From positions 26,282 to 90,281 of the forward strand of contig NZ_LZKI01000197.1 in the NCBI RefSeq assembly GCF_001672755.1: a stretch of 64,000 nucleotides of DNA. The letters are read 5' to 3'. The notes under the pieces were generated by a model. It did no database searches and was not told the origin of the DNA. It saw only the letters and a program-made list of their open reading frames with translations. This DNA comes from Mycobacterium colombiense (lineage in GTDB: Bacteria; Actinomycetota; Actinomycetes; Mycobacteriales; Mycobacteriaceae). Shown piece by piece: positions 34,703-42,144 of this stretch. The first letter of the stretch is position 1; each line of letters opens with the position of its first letter. The translations under genes were made by a program, and so were the position numbers.

Positions 34703-36118
34703 GTGCTGCTGGCGTCGCTCAACCCTTCGGTCCTCACCGCTACCGACGTCGCTGACGCGGTGCGCATCGACGGCACCGTGCTCAGCCGCAGTGACCTGGC
34801 CGGCGCCGCGACTTCGGTGGCCGAACGCGTGGGCGGGGCGGGCCGCGTGGCCATCCTTGCCGCCCCGACCGCCGCGACGGTGCTGGCCGTCACCGGGTGC
34901 CTGATCGCCGGGGTGCCCTTCGTCCCGGTGCCCGCCGACGTCGGCGCGGCCGAACGCCGGCACATGCTCACCGATTCCGGGGTCAAGGCCTGGCTTGGGC
35001 CGGCGCCCGACGAGTCCGAGGGGCTGCCGCACATCCCGGTGCGGTTGCACGCCCGGTCCTGGCACCGCTACGCCGAGCCGTCACCCGACGCCACCGCGAT
35101 GATCATCTACACCTCGGGGACCACCGGGCTGCCCAAAGGCGTGGTGCTGAGCCGACGGGCGATCGCGGCCGACCTCGACGCCCTCGCCGAAGCCTGGCAG
35201 TGGACGGCCGACGACGTCTTGGTGCACGGCTTGCCGCTCTTCCACGTGCACGGCCTGGTGCTGGGTCTGCTCGGCTCGCTGCGGATCGGGAATCGCTTCA
35301 TCCACACCGGCAAGCCCACACCCGCGGGCTACGCGCAGGCCGGGACCGACCACGGGGGCACGCTGTTCTTCGGGGTGCCCACGGTGTGGTCGCGGGTGGT
35401 GGACGACGAGGCGGCCGCCCGGGCGCTGCGCCCGGCGCGGCTCCTGGTCTCCGGCAGCGCGCCGCTGCCGGTTCCGGTGTTCGACCGGCTGGCCGGGCTC
35501 ACCGGACACCAGCCCATCGAACGCTACGGAGCGTCGGAATCGCTGATCACGCTGTCCACCCGGGCCGACGGCGAGCGGCGCCCAGGGTGGGTGGGCCTGC
35601 CGCTCACCGGTGTGCAGACGCGGGTGCTCGACGACGACGGCGGCCTGGTGCCGCACGACGGCGAGACCGTGGGGAAGCTGCACGTGCGCGGGCCGATGAT
35701 GTTCGACGGCTACCTCAACCGGCCGGACGCCACCGCCGAGGCGTTCGACCCCGACGGCTGGTACCGCACCGGCGACGTCGCGGTGATCGACGCCGACGGG
35801 ATGCACCGCATCGTCGGGCGCGAGTCGGTCGACCTGATCAAGTCCGGCGGTTACCGCATCGGCGCGGGCGAGATCGAAACGGTGCTGCTCGGGCATCCGG
35901 GGGTTCAGGAGGCGGCGGTGGTCGGGATGCCCGATGCGGACCTGGGTCAGCGCATCGTCGCGTTCGTCGTCGGATCGGCCGACGGCGACGCGCTGATCGA
36001 CTATGTCGCCCACGAGCTTTCGGTGCACAAGCGGCCGCGCGAGGTACGCATGGTGGACGCGTTGCCGCGCAACGCCATGGGCAAGGTGCTCAAAAAGCAG
36101 TTGTTGACCGACGGCTGA
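34703..36118 (+). CDS. fadD36: Acyl-CoA synthetase FadD36-like
   Basis: ANL-superfamily ligase of 471 residues, a short form matching Rv1193 FadD36 and similar in length to malonyl-CoA synthetases. Motifs: IIYTSGTTGLPKGVVLS (P-loop), YGASESL, GWYRTGDVAVID and the C-terminal GRESVDLIKSGGYRIGAGEIE with NAMGKVLKKQ lysine. It makes an acyl-CoA from a carboxylic acid, CoA and ATP in the cytosol. Chain-length choice cannot be read from the sequence. The GTG start is supported by the TAGCCT box 6 nt upstream. An MHS transporter gene follows after 142 bp. Confidence 0.88.
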   Translation: MLLASLNPSVLTATDVADAVRIDGTVLSRSDLAGAATSVAERVGGAGRVAILAAPTAATVLAVTGCLIAGVPFVPVPADVGAAERRHMLTDSGVKAWLGPAPDESEGLPHIPVRLHARSWHRYAEPSPDATAMIIYTSGTTGLPKGVVLSRRAIAADLDALAEAWQWTADDVLVHGLPLFHVHGLVLGLLGSLRIGNRFIHTGKPTPAGYAQAGTDHGGTLFFGVPTVWSRVVDDEAAARALRPARLLVSGSAPLPVPVFDRLAGLTGHQPIERYGASESLITLSTRADGERRPGWVGLPLTGVQTRVLDDDGGLVPHDGETVGKLHVRGPMMFDGYLNRPDATAEAFDPDGWYRTGDVAVIDADGMHRIVGRESVDLIKSGGYRIGAGEIETVLLGHPGVQEAAVVGMPDADLGQRIVAFVVGSADGDALIDYVAHELSVHKRPREVRMVDALPRNAMGKVLKKQLLTDG

Positions 36119-36260
36119 GCGGCCGCTCAACCGGGCAGCGCCTGGTCAGCCGGGAGCCGAGACACGCAGCAATTTGCCAGCTCCAGCGCCGAGCGTGGCC
36201 GCGAAGCTTCACCTACCGTCGTAACCGTGCATCGATGTAACCGGACAGCGAACGGCCGCC

Positions 36261-37601
36261 ATGAGTGAGCCCGCTCGGCCCGTGGGCACCGCCGCCCGTA
36301 CCCCCATGCGGCGGATCGCGATGGCCTGCCTGGTGGGCTCGGCCATCGAGTTCTACGACTTCCTGATCTATGGGACCGCGGCCGCTCTGGTGTTTCCCGC
36401 GGTCTTCTTTCCGCACCTGGGCACGACGGTGGCCACCGTCGCCTCGATGGCGACGTTCGCGACGGCGTTCCTGTCCCGTCCGTTGGGGGCGGCCGTCTTC
36501 GGCTACTTCGGCGACCGGCTGGGCCGCAAGAAGACGCTCGTCGCCACGCTGCTGATCATGGGCGCATCGACGGTCAGCGTGGGCCTGGTCCCCGACACGG
36601 CGTCGATCGGGATCGCGGCGCCGCTGATCCTCATCGTCCTGCGGCTGCTGCAAGGCTTCGCCGTCGGCGGCGAATGGGCCGGCTCCGTCCTGCTCAGCGC
36701 CGAGTACGCGCCACCGGGCAAACGCGGCTGGTACGGCATGTTCACCTCGCTGGGCGGCGGCACGGCGGGCATACTCGCCAGCCTGACCTTCCTCGCCGTC
36801 AGCCTCACCGTCGGCGAGAGCAGCCGCGCCTTCCTGGAATGGGGATGGCGGGTGCCCTTCCTGATCAGCAGCGGGCTGATCGCCATCGCCCTGTATGTGC
36901 GGCTCAACATCGACGAGACCCCGCTGTTCGTGGAGGAGAAGGCCCGCAACGAGGTGCCCAAGGCGCCGCTCGCGGAGCTGGTGCGCTTCCAGCGGCGGGA
37001 GATCGTGCTGGTCGCGGGCTGCTTCCTGGGCGGCATGGGCTTCGTCTATCTGGGCAACACGTTCCTGGTCATGTACGCCCACTCCCACCTGGGCTACTCG
37101 CGGAGCTTCATCTGGGGCGTCGGCGCCCTGGGCGGGTTGACCAGCATCGCGTTCGTCTCGTTCGGGGCGTGGCTGTCGGACCGCGTCGGGCGGCGCCGGG
37201 TGATGCTGTGCGGGCTGGCGGCGTGCCTGCCGTGGGCATTCGTCGTCATCCCGCTGATGGACACCGGCAACCCGGTCATGTACGCGGTCGCCGTCCTCGG
37301 CATGTTCGCCTGCGCGGCGGTGGCCAACGGCCCCACGGGGGCCTTCGTCCCCGAGCTGTTTGCCACGCGCTACCGGTACAGCGGCGCGGCGGTGGCGATG
37401 AACCTGGCCGGCATCCTGGGCGCCGCCGTGCCGCCGCTGCTGGCGGGCACCCTGCTGGCGACCTACGGCAGCTGGGCGATCGGGCTCATGATGGCGACCC
37501 TGGTGGTGGCCAGTTTCGTGTCCGTCTCGCTGCTGCCCGAAACCAGGGGGGCCGCGCTGCGGACCGTCGCGGTCGACGAGCGGGTCCCCGCCGACCTGTA
37601 G
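36261..37601 (+). CDS. MHS-family metabolite:H+ symporter (Rv1200-like)
   Basis: Inner-membrane transporter of 446 residues with about 12 hydrophobic segments. The MFS signature after TM2 is YFGDRLGRKKTL, repeated after TM8 as WLSDRVGRRRVM, and IEFYDFLIYG, RLLQGFAVGGEWAG and the terminal LLPETRG are typical of the metabolite:H+ symporter group that imports carboxylates such as shikimate or alpha-ketoglutarate. It matches Rv1200 in position, next to dapD. The substrate is not assigned. Its stop is 8 bp from that of the convergent dapD. Confidence 0.87.
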   Translation: MSEPARPVGTAARTPMRRIAMACLVGSAIEFYDFLIYGTAAALVFPAVFFPHLGTTVATVASMATFATAFLSRPLGAAVFGYFGDRLGRKKTLVATLLIMGASTVSVGLVPDTASIGIAAPLILIVLRLLQGFAVGGEWAGSVLLSAEYAPPGKRGWYGMFTSLGGGTAGILASLTFLAVSLTVGESSRAFLEWGWRVPFLISSGLIAIALYVRLNIDETPLFVEEKARNEVPKAPLAELVRFQRREIVLVAGCFLGGMGFVYLGNTFLVMYAHSHLGYSRSFIWGVGALGGLTSIAFVSFGAWLSDRVGRRRVMLCGLAACLPWAFVVIPLMDTGNPVMYAVAVLGMFACAAVANGPTGAFVPELFATRYRYSGAAVAMNLAGILGAAVPPLLAGTLLATYGSWAIGLMMATLVVASFVSVSLLPETRGAALRTVAVDERVPADL

Positions 37602-37609
37602 GCGGACCC

Positions 37610-38554
37610 TCAGTTGGCGTGCAGGTCCTCGTTGAGGGCGATGCCCTGCCCGCCGCGGGCCACCACTTCCACCGCCCCGCTCACCGAATTGCGGCGGAAC
37701 AACAGGTTGTTGCCGCCGGACAGCTCCAGGGCCTTCAGCGTCTTGCCTTCGGGCGTAATGACTTTGGTGCCCGCGGTGACATACAGGCCAGCCTCGACAA
37801 CGCAGTCGTCGCCCAGTGAGATGCCCAGGCCCGCGTTGGCGCCGAGCAGGCACCGCTTGCCGATCGAAATCACCTCGGTGCCACCGCCGGACAGCGTGCC
37901 CATGATCGAGGCGCCGCCGCCGACGTCGGAGCCATCGCCCACCACCACGCCGGCGGAGATGCGGCCCTCCACCATCGAGGCCCCCAGCGTGCCGGCGTTG
38001 TAGTTGACGAAGCCCTCATGCATCACCGTCGTGCCCGGGGCCAGGTGGGCGCCCAGCCGCACCCGGTCGGCGTCGGCGATGCGCACCCCGGTCGGCAGGA
38101 CGTAATCGACCATGCGGGGGAACTTGTCGACGCCGTGGACCGTCACCGGTCCGTGCCGCCGCAGCCGCGCCCGGACGGCCTCGAAGCCCTCGACGGCGCA
38201 CGGCCCGCGGTTAGTCCAGACAACATTGGTCAATACCCCGAATAAGCCGCCGGCGTTCAGCCCGTGCGGCGCCACCAGCCGGTGCGAGAGCAGATGCAAT
38301 CGCAGGTAGGCGTCGTAGGCGTCGGCGGCCACGTCGTCCAGCGAGCCGATGACCGTGCGCACGGCGACGGTCTCGGTGCCGCGGTCGTCGTCGCGGCCGA
38401 TCAGCGCGGTCAGCTCCGGGGGAACGTCGGACAGCGCCAGCCGCGACGTCGCGCTGTTGCCCGATTCGGTCAGTTCCGGTGCGGGAAACCACGTGTCGAG
38501 AATCGATCCATCGGCGGCCAGCGTTGCCAGCCCGATACCTGCAGCTCCAGTCAC
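37610..38554 (-). CDS. dapD: Tetrahydrodipicolinate N-succinyltransferase DapD
   Basis: Succinyltransferase of 314 residues (Rv1201c type), using succinyl-CoA to block tetrahydrodipicolinate in the succinylase branch of DAP/lysine synthesis. The left-handed beta-helix hexapeptide repeats run from about residue 165 (GTTVMHEGFVNYNAG...ISAGVVVGDGSDVGGGASIMG...IGKRCLLGANAGLGISLGDDC). GTG at 38554 is chosen because family members begin VTGAAGIGLATLAADGS and because TAACCT (38562-38567, reverse strand) is 7 nt upstream, indicating a leaderless transcript; the longer open frame to 38671 encodes nothing recognisable. Confidence 0.95.
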   Translation of the reverse strand: MTGAAGIGLATLAADGSILDTWFPAPELTESGNSATSRLALSDVPPELTALIGRDDDRGTETVAVRTVIGSLDDVAADAYDAYLRLHLLSHRLVAPHGLNAGGLFGVLTNVVWTNRGPCAVEGFEAVRARLRRHGPVTVHGVDKFPRMVDYVLPTGVRIADADRVRLGAHLAPGTTVMHEGFVNYNAGTLGASMVEGRISAGVVVGDGSDVGGGASIMGTLSGGGTEVISIGKRCLLGANAGLGISLGDDCVVEAGLYVTAGTKVITPEGKTLKALELSGGNNLLFRRNSVSGAVEVVARGGQGIALNEDLHAN

Positions 38555-38561
38555 GGCGGTC

Positions 38562-38567
38562 AGGTTA
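38562..38567 (-). promoter_or_regulatory. Leaderless-type -10 box for dapD
   Basis: Reverse-strand TAACCT is 7 nt before the GTG at 38554. It decides the start codon of dapD. A possible AGGAAG lies 13 nt away, too far to be a normal ribosome site. Confidence 0.55.
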
Positions 38568-38845
38568 CTTCCTGGGCGGCGCCGCGGCCCGCCCGCCCTG
38601 CCGAGGGCCGGGAGCCGGGAGGCCGCCTGGTGTTCAAAAACCCACGTGGGCAACGCAATTCGGCACGGCATGGCGCGTCGTGTGCATTCGCGCGCGGCCG
38701 GCCCCGTCGGTTCTAGCAGGTCAGGCGTGAATATCGCCGTTTCGGGTACGCGGCCTCAGGGGGTCCCGCGAGTCGTTTCTGGCCTCGAGGCGGGGTTTGT
38801 TGTCGCCGGTCCGTAGTGGCCGCTGATTGCCGGAGGAGAAAACAC

Positions 38846-39670
38846 ATGTTCTTTGTCACCACACGGCCCGAGGCGCTGCTGGCCGCGGCGAGCACGCTTG
38901 AAGGGCTCGGCTCGTCGATGGCCGCCCAGGATGCCGCCGCCGCGGCGCCCACCACGACCATCGCGCCCGCGGCCGCCGACGAGGTGTCCGCTCTACAGGC
39001 TGCGCAATTCTCGGCCTACGGGGCCTGGTACCAGCAGGTCAGCGGCCAGGCTCGCGCGATTCACCAGGGCTTGGTGAACAACCTGAACAGCAACGCCGGT
39101 TCGTACGGAACGGCGGAGGCCGCGAACCAGGTAAGCACCAGAGCCACGGCGCTGCAGCAGTTTGCACCGGCCGCCGCGTCCGCCGCGTCCGCCGACCCAC
39201 CGCCCGGGGACACCTCCCTCGGCACCACCATCGAGTGGACACAGAACGTCGGTGCTGCCGCGTCGGACTTCATCACCTTGGGCGAGGGACAATTCGCGCC
39301 CGTCCCCGGCGCGTCCGGAATCCCGAATTTCGTGCCCCCGGGTCTCAGCTCAGCGACTGCGAGTGTTTCCGCGGCGCCGGCCCCCGCGGCCGTCGGTGCG
39401 GGGCCCATGCTGGCGAGCATGGGCCGAGGGCCCTCGATCGGCGCATTGTCAGTGCCACCCAGTTGGGCGGCAAGTGGTGTCCCCGCGGTGAACACCACCC
39501 CGGCGCAGCTGGTCGGCGCGGGGTTCACCAGCGCCGCACCTCAGAACGCAACGGTGACCACCGTTCCGGGCGGCGTGCCGTCAATGGCCACCACCGGGCG
39601 CGGCGGCTATGGCCTTGGGGCCCCGCGCTACGGCGTCAAGCCCACCGTGATGCCCAAGCCGGCCATCTAA
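38846..39670 (+). CDS. PE family protein with a PPE-SVP-like C-terminal tail
   Basis: PE protein of 274 residues. The N-terminal ~95 residues form the PE helical hairpin (MFFVTTRPEALLAAASTLEG, then the conserved YGAWYQQV region where the YxxxD/E export signal lies in PE proteins). The C-terminal half is unlike PGRS: it has ALSVPPSWA, a GRGGYG segment and PRYGVKPTVMPKP, all shared with the PPE protein encoded next. GGAGGAG at 38832-38838 supports the ATG. The 34-bp gap to the PPE gene indicates an operon and a secreted PE/PPE heterodimer, probably via ESX-5. Confidence 0.9.
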   Translation: MFFVTTRPEALLAAASTLEGLGSSMAAQDAAAAAPTTTIAPAAADEVSALQAAQFSAYGAWYQQVSGQARAIHQGLVNNLNSNAGSYGTAEAANQVSTRATALQQFAPAAASAASADPPPGDTSLGTTIEWTQNVGAAASDFITLGEGQFAPVPGASGIPNFVPPGLSSATASVSAAPAPAAVGAGPMLASMGRGPSIGALSVPPSWAASGVPAVNTTPAQLVGAGFTSAAPQNATVTTVPGGVPSMATTGRGGYGLGAPRYGVKPTVMPKPAI

Positions 39671-39704
39671 CCCCCGAACAGCCGCACAGAACAGGAGTGA
39701 GGCA

Positions 39705-40853
39705 ATGACTTTCGACTTCGGAGCACTTCCGCCAGAGATCAACTCCATCCGCATGTACACCGGCGCGGGCGTCGGTCCGATGATGGCCGCCGCGGCGGCA
39801 TTCAGCAGCCTGGCCGACGAATTGAGTACCACAGCATCTGCCAGCCAATCGGCGATCTCGAACCTGACCGGCGAGGAATGGATGGGTCCCTCGTCGGTCG
39901 CGATGGCCACCGCCGTCGAGCCGTATGTGCTGTGGATGCACACCACCGCCTTACAGCTGCAGCAGGCGGCGGCCCAGGCCATGGCATCGGCGGCTGCCTA
40001 TGAGGCGGCCTTCGCAATGACAGTGCCGCCGCCATTAGTCGCGGCCAACCGGGCTCAGCTGGCAGTACTGGTCGCGACCAACGTGCTGGGCCAGAACACA
40101 GCGGCCATCGCCGCCACCGAGGCGCAGTACGGCGAGATGTGGGCCCAGGACGCCGCCGCGATGTATGGCTACGCCGCGTCATCCGCCGCCGCGGCCCGGC
40201 TGAGCCCGTTGACGTCACCGGCGCCGACCAACAGCCCGGGTGGGCTGGGCGTGCAGACCACGGCCACCGCCGCGCAGACGAGTGGGTTGCGCGGCGTCGT
40301 CTCCAACGTGCCCAACGCAGTGCAGTCGTTCGCCGCGCCGGCCGCACTGCCGGACCCGCCGGGCCTGAGCACGCTGGACAGCATTCTGGGCGACCCGGTG
40401 GTGAACCAGACCGGCAACGCCGTTTTCGACGTGGGGTCGTGGAACGTGTTCAACACCATCGTGTCCAACATCCTCTACAACCACACCCTGGACACCGCGG
40501 CGGCCGGCAGCGTGGCCGGCAGTGTGGGAGGCGCGGCCGGCGGTGGCGCCCTGGTGAGCGCGGCGGCGCCGGTCAGCACCGCGGGCGTGGGTGCCGCACC
40601 GGTGCTGGCGAGCGTGGGCTCCGCGTCCCCGGTCGGTGGATTGTCGACGCCCGCAGCGTGGTCGGCGGCCACCCCCCGGATCCCCGCCGCGACTGTCGCG
40701 GGCACGGGGTGGACCGCACCCACCGAAGAGGCGCACACCACGTGGGCGTCCGGCATGCCGGCGGTCGCCTCGGCGGGGCGGGGCGGCGGCTACGGCATGG
40801 GGCCGCGCTACGGAGTGAAACCCAAGGTGATGCCTACGCGGTTGCCCGTCTAG
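39705..40853 (+). CDS. PPE family protein paired with the PE protein
   Basis: PPE protein of 382 residues. MTFDFGALPPEINSIRM opens the ~180-residue PPE domain; MWAQDAAAMYGYAASS is present. The variable C-terminal region is Ala/Gly-rich with VGGLSTPAAW, a diverged SVP motif, and ends GYGMGPRYGVKPKVMP, nearly the same tail as its PE neighbour. AGGAGTGAGG precedes the ATG. The pair lies between dapD and dapE, whereas M. tuberculosis has PE13-PPE18-esxKL on the other side of Rv1200 and nothing between dapD and dapE. No esx genes are present here. Confidence 0.92.
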   Translation: MTFDFGALPPEINSIRMYTGAGVGPMMAAAAAFSSLADELSTTASASQSAISNLTGEEWMGPSSVAMATAVEPYVLWMHTTALQLQQAAAQAMASAAAYEAAFAMTVPPPLVAANRAQLAVLVATNVLGQNTAAIAATEAQYGEMWAQDAAAMYGYAASSAAAARLSPLTSPAPTNSPGGLGVQTTATAAQTSGLRGVVSNVPNAVQSFAAPAALPDPPGLSTLDSILGDPVVNQTGNAVFDVGSWNVFNTIVSNILYNHTLDTAAAGSVAGSVGGAAGGGALVSAAAPVSTAGVGAAPVLASVGSASPVGGLSTPAAWSAATPRIPAATVAGTGWTAPTEEAHTTWASGMPAVASAGRGGGYGMGPRYGVKPKVMPTRLPV

Positions 40854-40870
40854 CCGCCTGGGCGCCCCCT

Positions 40871-41068
40871 GCGCCCGGCTCCGCCGCGCTTGCGATCGCC
40901 ACTGGCTCGATGGTGGCGACCCGCTGCGCCCGGCTCCGCCGCGCTTGCGATCGCCACTGGCTCGATGGTGGCGACCCGCTGCGCCCGGCTCCGCCGCGCT
41001 TGCGATCGCCACTGGCTCGATGGTGGCGACCCGCTGCGCCCGGCTCCGCCGCGCTTGCGATCGCCACT
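40871..41068. repeat. 55-bp tandem repeat (3 perfect copies plus 33 bp), VNTR-like, upstream of dapE
   Basis: Copies at 40871-40925, 40926-40980 and 40981-41035 are identical; a fourth copy (41036-41068) stops after 33 bp where the dapE promoter begins. The unit contains GCGATCGC and is about 70% G+C. The period is not a multiple of three and the unit is free of stops in several frames, which makes spurious open frames. Perfect identity suggests recent expansion or ongoing homogenisation, as in MIRU-type loci. The last copy ends at the TACCCT -10 box of dapE. Confidence 0.95.
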
Positions 41069-41073
41069 ACCCT
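41068..41073 (+). promoter_or_regulatory. Leaderless-type -10 box for dapE, at the edge of the tandem repeat
   Basis: TACCCT lies 6 nt before the GTG at 41080. Its first base is the last base of the partial repeat copy, so the -35 region is made entirely of repeat sequence. Confidence 0.5.
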
Positions 41074-41079
41074 GAGACC

Positions 41080-42144
41080 GTGCTGGACTTACGCGGAGAT
41101 CCGATCGCGCTGACCGCCGCGCTGGTCGACATCCCCAGCGAATCGAGGGACGAAGCGCGGCTGGCCGACGAGGTCGAGGCCGCGCTGCGCGCCCAGACCG
41201 CCGGGTTCGAGATCGTTCGCAACGGCAATGCCGTGCTGGCACGCACCAACCGCGGGCGGCCGTCGCGGGTGCTGCTGGCCGGGCACCTGGACACCGTGCC
41301 GGTGGCCGGAAACCTGCCTAGCCGCCACGAGGGCGACGACCTGTACGGCTGCGGCACCGCGGACATGAAATCCGGGGACGCGGTCTTCCTGCACCTCGCC
41401 GCCACCGTCGCCGATCCGGCGCACGATCTCACGCTGGTGATGTACGACTGCGAGGAAATCGACGCCGCGGCAAACGGATTGGGCCGCATCGAACGCGAAC
41501 TGCCGGACTGGTTGGCCGCCGACGTGGCCATTCTGGGCGAGCCCACCGGCGGCTACATCGAGGCCGGTTGCCAGGGCACCCTGCGGGTGGTGGTCAGCGC
41601 CAGCGGGACCCGTGCGCATTCGGCCCGATCCTGGTTGGGCGACAACGCGATTCACAAGCTCGGCGCCGTGCTGGAGCGGCTGGCCGCGTACCAGGCGCGC
41701 AGCGTCGACATCGACGGCTGCGTCTACCGCGAGGGCCTGTCGGCCGTGCGCATCGACGGCGGTGTGGCGGGCAACGTCATTCCCGACGCGGCCGCGGTGA
41801 CGGTCAACTTCCGTTTCGCCCCCGACCGGTCGTTGCCCGAAGCGCTGCAACACGTGCACGACGTGCTCGCCGGGCTCGACGTGCACATCGAACAGACCGA
41901 CGCGGCGGCCGGCGCGCTGCCCGGGCTGTCCCAACCCGCCGCCAAGGCCCTGGTCGAGGCGGCCGGCGGCAACGTCCGGGCCAAGTACGGCTGGACCGAC
42001 GTCGCACGGTTCGCCGCGCTGGGCATACCGGCGGTCAACTTCGGCCCGGGTGATCCCAACCTGGCGCACAAGCGCGACGAGCGGGTCGCGGTCGCCAACA
42101 TCACCGCCGCGGTGGAGGTGCTGCGCGGCTATCTGAGCGGCTAA
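41080..42144 (+). CDS. dapE: Succinyl-diaminopimelate desuccinylase DapE
   Basis: M20-family zinc metallohydrolase of 354 residues, the same length as Rv1202. It removes succinate to give LL-diaminopimelate, after DapC and DapD. Metal ligands and catalytic residues: His69 and Asp71 in AGHLDTVP, the Asp in GCGTADMKSG, and Glu125-Glu126 in YDCEEID. The start is GTG at 41080, agreeing with family N-termini (LDLRGDPI) and with the -10 box; the frame continues upstream through the tandem repeat to 40945 but that part is not coding. Its stop overlaps that of the convergent ATPase gene on the opposite strand (42141-42144). Confidence 0.95.
   Translation: MLDLRGDPIALTAALVDIPSESRDEARLADEVEAALRAQTAGFEIVRNGNAVLARTNRGRPSRVLLAGHLDTVPVAGNLPSRHEGDDLYGCGTADMKSGDAVFLHLAATVADPAHDLTLVMYDCEEIDAAANGLGRIERELPDWLAADVAILGEPTGGYIEAGCQGTLRVVVSASGTRAHSARSWLGDNAIHKLGAVLERLAAYQARSVDIDGCVYREGLSAVRIDGGVAGNVIPDAAAVTVNFRFAPDRSLPEALQHVHDVLAGLDVHIEQTDAAAGALPGLSQPAAKALVEAAGGNVRAKYGWTDVARFAALGIPAVNFGPGDPNLAHKRDERVAVANITAAVEVLRGYLSG

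Noticed and set aside
36213..37853. 546-residue open frame on the minus strand
   Set aside because: Antisense to the MHS transporter; composition dominated by His, Gln, Asp, Gly and Arg.
40871..41068. Possible CRISPR array
   Set aside because: Copies are directly contiguous with no unique spacers, and there are no cas genes.
40945..41079. N-terminal extension of DapE through the tandem repeat
   Set aside because: The 55-bp period shifts frame at each copy, so the peptide has no conserved meaning; family members start at the GTG at 41080.
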